NCBI GenBank assembly: GCA_044870295.1
Contig: JBIOYQ010000011.1
Span: 1-19,110, forward strand
Origin: AC-52 sp044870295
GTDB lineage: Bacteria > Actinomycetota > UBA4738
DNA: 19,110 nt
Reading direction: 5' to 3'
Positions 16,452 to 19,110 of this stretch are shown here, in pieces. The translations under genes were made by a program, and so were the position numbers. The first letter of the stretch is position 1, and every line of letters begins with the position of its first letter. The notes under the pieces are model-generated. The model was not told the DNA's origin. It worked only from the letters and a program-made list of their open reading frames with translations, and did no database searches.

Positions 16452-18752
16452 CTAGCCGGGGACGACGCGATGGGCGTCGAAGACGCCGTCGACCCGCTTC
16501 ACCGCCGACAGGATGCTCGACAGATGGGCGATGTCGGCCAGCTCGACCGTGAAGCGGAGCGAGGCGATGCGGTCCTTCCCCGTGTTGGAGCTGGCCGAGA
16601 CGATGTTCACGTGCTGGTCACCCAGGACCGTGGCCACGTCCTGGAGCAGCTTGCGACGGTCCAGCGCCTCCACCTGGATGGACACCATGAACGAGGTGGC
16701 GATGCCCCCACGCCACGACACCTCGATCATGCGATCCGGCTCCTTCTCCAGCTCGCTCACGTTGGGACAGTCCGTACGGTGGACGGACACGCCCTGCCCT
16801 CGGGTGATGAAGCCCATGATCTGGTCGCCGGGGACCGGCGTGCAGCACCGGGCCAGCTTGACCCACACGTCGCTGCGGCCCTGCACCACCACCGCCTCGG
16901 ACGGCTGCCGGGCCAGCCGGACGGGCCGGGCGGCCGGGATCTCCTCGGCTTCCTCGTCGGTCTCCGCCGACACCAGCCGGGTCAGGCGGGACACGATCGA
17001 CTGCGGGGAGACGTGACCCTCCCCGATCCCCACATACAGGGCGTCGAGGTTGGGGTACTTGAGGTCGGCGGCCACCTGACGGACCAGTTCGTCGCTGGTC
17101 AGCCGCACCACCGGGAGGGAATGCTTGCGCAGGGCCCGCGCGAGCAGGTCCCGACCGGTCTCCAGCATGTCCTCGCGCCGCTCACGTGAGAACCACTGGC
17201 GGATCTTGTTGCGGGCGCGCGGCGACTTCACCAGGGCCAGCCAGTCGCGCGAGGGGCCCGCGTCCGGAGCCTTCGACGTCAGGATCTCGACGGTCTCCCC
17301 TGTCTGGAGCTGGTAGTCGAGCGGTACGAGCCTCCCTCCGATCCGCGCCCCCATGCAGCGGTGCCCGACCTCGGTGTGGATGGCGTACGCGAAGTCGATG
17401 GGGGTCGAGCCGGCCGGCAGGTCGACCACATCTCCCTTCGGCGTGAACACGAAGGCCCGCCCCTGATAGAGGTCGATCTTCAGGCCTTCCATGAACTCGC
17501 GGGGATCGGCCATGTCCTGCTGCCACTCGAGCATCTTCCCCAGCCACGCCAGCTCGGCGTGATCGTCGCCCTTCTTGCCGCCTCGATCCTTGTACCGCCA
17601 GTGCGCGGCGATGCCGTACTCGGCGGTGGCGTGCATCTGCTGGGTGCGGATCTGCACCTCGAGCGGTCGGCCCTCCGGACCGATCACCGTCGTGTGGAGT
17701 GACTGGTACATGTTGAACTTGGGCATGGCCACGTAGTCCTTGAACCGACCCGGCACGGGTCGCCACAGCGCGTGGAGCGCCCCGAGGGCCGCGTAGCAGT
17801 CGCGGAGGGAGTCGACCAGGACACGGATCCCGACCAGGTCGTAGATCTCATTGAACTCCTTGCCCCGCAGGACCATCTTCTCGTACACCGAATAGAGGTG
17901 CTTGGGTCGTCCCTGGACGTCGGCCCTGATCTTCATCTCGCGGAGCTTCGCCCGCAGCTGCTCGCACACCTCCTCGACGTAGTCATGCCGTTCGCCCTCG
18001 CGCTCCTCCACCAGGCGCTGGATCTCGTCGAACCGGTGAGGGTGCAGGGCCTTGAAGGCCAGGTCCTCCAGCTCGGACCGGATGCGTCCAACCCCCAGGC
18101 GGTGAGCCAGCGGCGCGTAGATCTCCAGGGTCTCGGTGGCCTTCTCCTGCTGCTTCTGGCGCGAGAACACGTCCAGCGTGCGCATGTTGTGCAGACGGTC
18201 GGCCAGCTTGATCAGCAGCACCCGGATGTCCCGGGCCATGGCGATGATCATCTTGCGAACGTTCTCGGCCTGCTGCTGCTCGCGCGAGCGGAACTTGATC
18301 CGGTCCAGGTTGGTCAGCCCGTCGACCAGGGTGGCCACCTCGTCGCCGAACTCGCGCTGGATGTCCTGGACCGTGAGGTCGGTGTCTTCCACGACGTCGT
18401 GCAGCGGCGCCGCCTGCAGGGTGGTCGAGTCCATCCCGAGGTCGGCCACGATCGTGGCCACCGCGACCGGATGCTCGATGAAGTCCTCGCCGGAGAGCCG
18501 CTTCTGTCCGAGATGGGATTCATCGGCGAAGGCGAACGCACGCTGGATGTCCTTCAGGTCGACCTTGGAGTTCCTGGCTCGGACCAGCCTCGTCAGAGCA
18601 TCGAAGGAGTCCGATGGGGCGGCGTCGGACGGGCGGAACGGAAGGCGCGACAGGATGCGACCCCGCCGGTCCTGTCTGACCCGTTCCTCCTGCTTGGCCG
18701 GCGCCTCGGGCTTGACCGGGGCCTCCGGTTCCACGACCTCCCGTTGATCCAC
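16452..18752 (-). CDS. rel: Bifunctional (p)ppGpp synthetase/hydrolase Rel
   Basis: Makes and degrades (p)ppGpp in the stringent response, ribosome-associated; 766 aa, full length. Domain order: variable N-tail (1-45), HD hydrolase with His94, HDVVED (118-123) and LADRLHNMRT (183-192); synthetase with GRPKHLYSVYEKM (281-293), RFKDY (336-340, the RxKD form of bifunctional Rel) and EVQIRT (365-370); TGS domain (about 433-494, FVFTPKGDVVDLPAGST); helical part; zinc-finger domain with RCCTPVPGD (635-643); C-terminal ACT domain (about 688-766). Odd points: Leu86 follows Arg85 where RKSGEP is usual, Pro116 sits before the HD motif (AAPLHD for AALLHD), and DGLTNL stands for DGVTKL. The GTG at 18752 has AAAGGAG 6 nt upstream. 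It diverges from the membrane-protein gene. Confidence 0.97.
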   Translation of the reverse strand: MDQREVVEPEAPVKPEAPAKQEERVRQDRRGRILSRLPFRPSDAAPSDSFDALTRLVRARNSKVDLKDIQRAFAFADESHLGQKRLSGEDFIEHPVAVATIVADLGMDSTTLQAAPLHDVVEDTDLTVQDIQREFGDEVATLVDGLTNLDRIKFRSREQQQAENVRKMIIAMARDIRVLLIKLADRLHNMRTLDVFSRQKQQEKATETLEIYAPLAHRLGVGRIRSELEDLAFKALHPHRFDEIQRLVEEREGERHDYVEEVCEQLRAKLREMKIRADVQGRPKHLYSVYEKMVLRGKEFNEIYDLVGIRVLVDSLRDCYAALGALHALWRPVPGRFKDYVAMPKFNMYQSLHTTVIGPEGRPLEVQIRTQQMHATAEYGIAAHWRYKDRGGKKGDDHAELAWLGKMLEWQQDMADPREFMEGLKIDLYQGRAFVFTPKGDVVDLPAGSTPIDFAYAIHTEVGHRCMGARIGGRLVPLDYQLQTGETVEILTSKAPDAGPSRDWLALVKSPRARNKIRQWFSRERREDMLETGRDLLARALRKHSLPVVRLTSDELVRQVAADLKYPNLDALYVGIGEGHVSPQSIVSRLTRLVSAETDEEAEEIPAARPVRLARQPSEAVVVQGRSDVWVKLARCCTPVPGDQIMGFITRGQGVSVHRTDCPNVSELEKEPDRMIEVSWRGGIATSFMVSIQVEALDRRKLLQDVATVLGDQHVNIVSASSNTGKDRIASLRFTVELADIAHLSSILSAVKRVDGVFDAHRVVPG

Positions 18753-18769
18753 GCGCGCTCCTTTGATCC

Positions 18770-18775
18770 ATTGTA
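18770..18775 (-). promoter_or_regulatory. Candidate -10 of rel
   Basis: The minus-strand TACAAT matches TATAAT at five of six positions and is 17 nt before the GTG start, giving a short leader of about 10 nt that just includes the Shine-Dalgarno. No clear -35 is found upstream. Confidence 0.45.
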
Positions 18776-18788
18776 GGCGGCACGCTGA

Positions 18789-18817
18789 TTGCCCCGAGCC
18801 TCCGGCCCGGCTAGCCT
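18789..18817 (+). promoter_or_regulatory. Candidate promoter of the right-edge membrane protein
   Basis: TTGCCC (18789-18794) and TAGCCT (18812-18817) are separated by 17 nt, matching TTGACA at four positions and TAnnnT. The predicted start near 18824 gives a leader of about 22 nt with AAAGGAG. Confidence 0.4.
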
Positions 18818-18845
18818 CGGCTCTCCGTCGGACGAAAGGAGCACC

Positions 18846-19110
18846 ATGGAGCCACCGGACGACCTCGCGCCCACCGAGGAGCAGCCAGGTCCGCCGAACG
18901 AGACGGCGGCGGGTTCGCCGTACGCGTTCGCCGCCGTGCTGGCCACCCTCGGGGCCGCCGTCGCCGTCGTCGCCAGCATCCTCCCCTATGCCACCAGCTT
19001 CGGTGACCAGGGCAGGCTGGTCGATTTCCGATCGCCGGCGAAGACGTGGGTGTGGTCCGCGATCCAGCTGTGGGGCCTCTCGTTCGTCATCCTGACCGCG
19101 GCCTTCATGC
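18846..19110 (+). CDS. Membrane protein of unknown function, N-terminal 88 residues (runs off the window)
   Basis: The ATG at 18846 follows AAAGGAG (18835-18841) by 4 nt, and the frame is open to the right edge. It starts with an acidic, Pro-rich cytoplasmic-type tail (MEPPDDLAPTEEQPGPPNET, 1-20). A membrane helix follows at about 26-47 (YAFAAVLATLGAAVAVVAS), then a loop with RLVDFRSPAKTWVW, and the start of a second helix (about 72-88, IQLWGLSFVILTAAFM). I do not recognise the family. It is divergent from rel; in Streptomyces the genes next to relA are on the same strand and include apt and secDF, so this neighbour differs from the usual order. Confidence 0.65.
   Translation, partial: MEPPDDLAPTEEQPGPPNETAAGSPYAFAAVLATLGAAVAVVASILPYATSFGDQGRLVDFRSPAKTWVWSAIQLWGLSFVILTAAFM

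Overview
The window is high-GC, gene-dense bacterial DNA that looks chromosomal, most likely from an actinobacterium (Actinomycetota). Three things point there: many GTG starts and start/stop overlaps; a Rel protein that matches what I remember of mycobacterial Rel through its TGS, helical and ACT parts; and the gene order rel / MBL hydrolase / hisS / aspS / rarA / DUF948 / DUF6167-like / alaS, which is the order known from Streptomyces and relatives. The accessory genes suggest an environmental, possibly uncultured and deep-branching lineage, but I cannot name a genus.

Layout, mostly on the minus strand, so transcription runs from high to low coordinates. At the right edge a membrane protein gene (18846 to the edge, plus strand, cut off) diverges from rel (18752-16452). 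Next comes a TetR-controlled cassette: a 30-bp perfect palindrome (16376-16405), the TetR gene (16351-15737), a 704-aa fusion of an alpha/beta hydrolase with a GT-B glycosyltransferase (15740-13626), and an NTF2-like protein (13607-13170). A 176-bp gap with a 13-bp inverted repeat separates it from a tight seven-gene run: DUF1326, DUF2182, dtd, GNAT, MBL hydrolase, hisS, aspS (12993-6907). A 269-bp gap rich in hairpins precedes rarA (6637-5381). Then follow DUF948, a DUF6167-like small membrane protein, an M20 peptidase and a PhyH-type oxygenase (5329-2430). A lone plus-strand aldo/keto reductase (1478-2425) converges on the oxygenase gene and diverges from alaS (1422 to the left edge, C-terminus cut off).

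How it works together: the conserved core is tRNA charging (alaS, hisS, aspS), removal of D-amino acids from tRNA (dtd), stringent response (rel) and replication-fork maintenance (rarA). Two groups are inserted into the conserved order: aldo/keto reductase + PhyH + M20 between alaS and the DUF6167/DUF948 pair, and GNAT through TetR between the MBL hydrolase and rel. The most novel-looking parts are the TetR/hydrolase-glycosyltransferase/NTF2 operon with its operator, the Cys-rich DUF1326-DUF2182 pair, and the structured gap upstream of rarA. I saw no tRNA or rRNA genes, CRISPR arrays, insertion sequences or phage genes.
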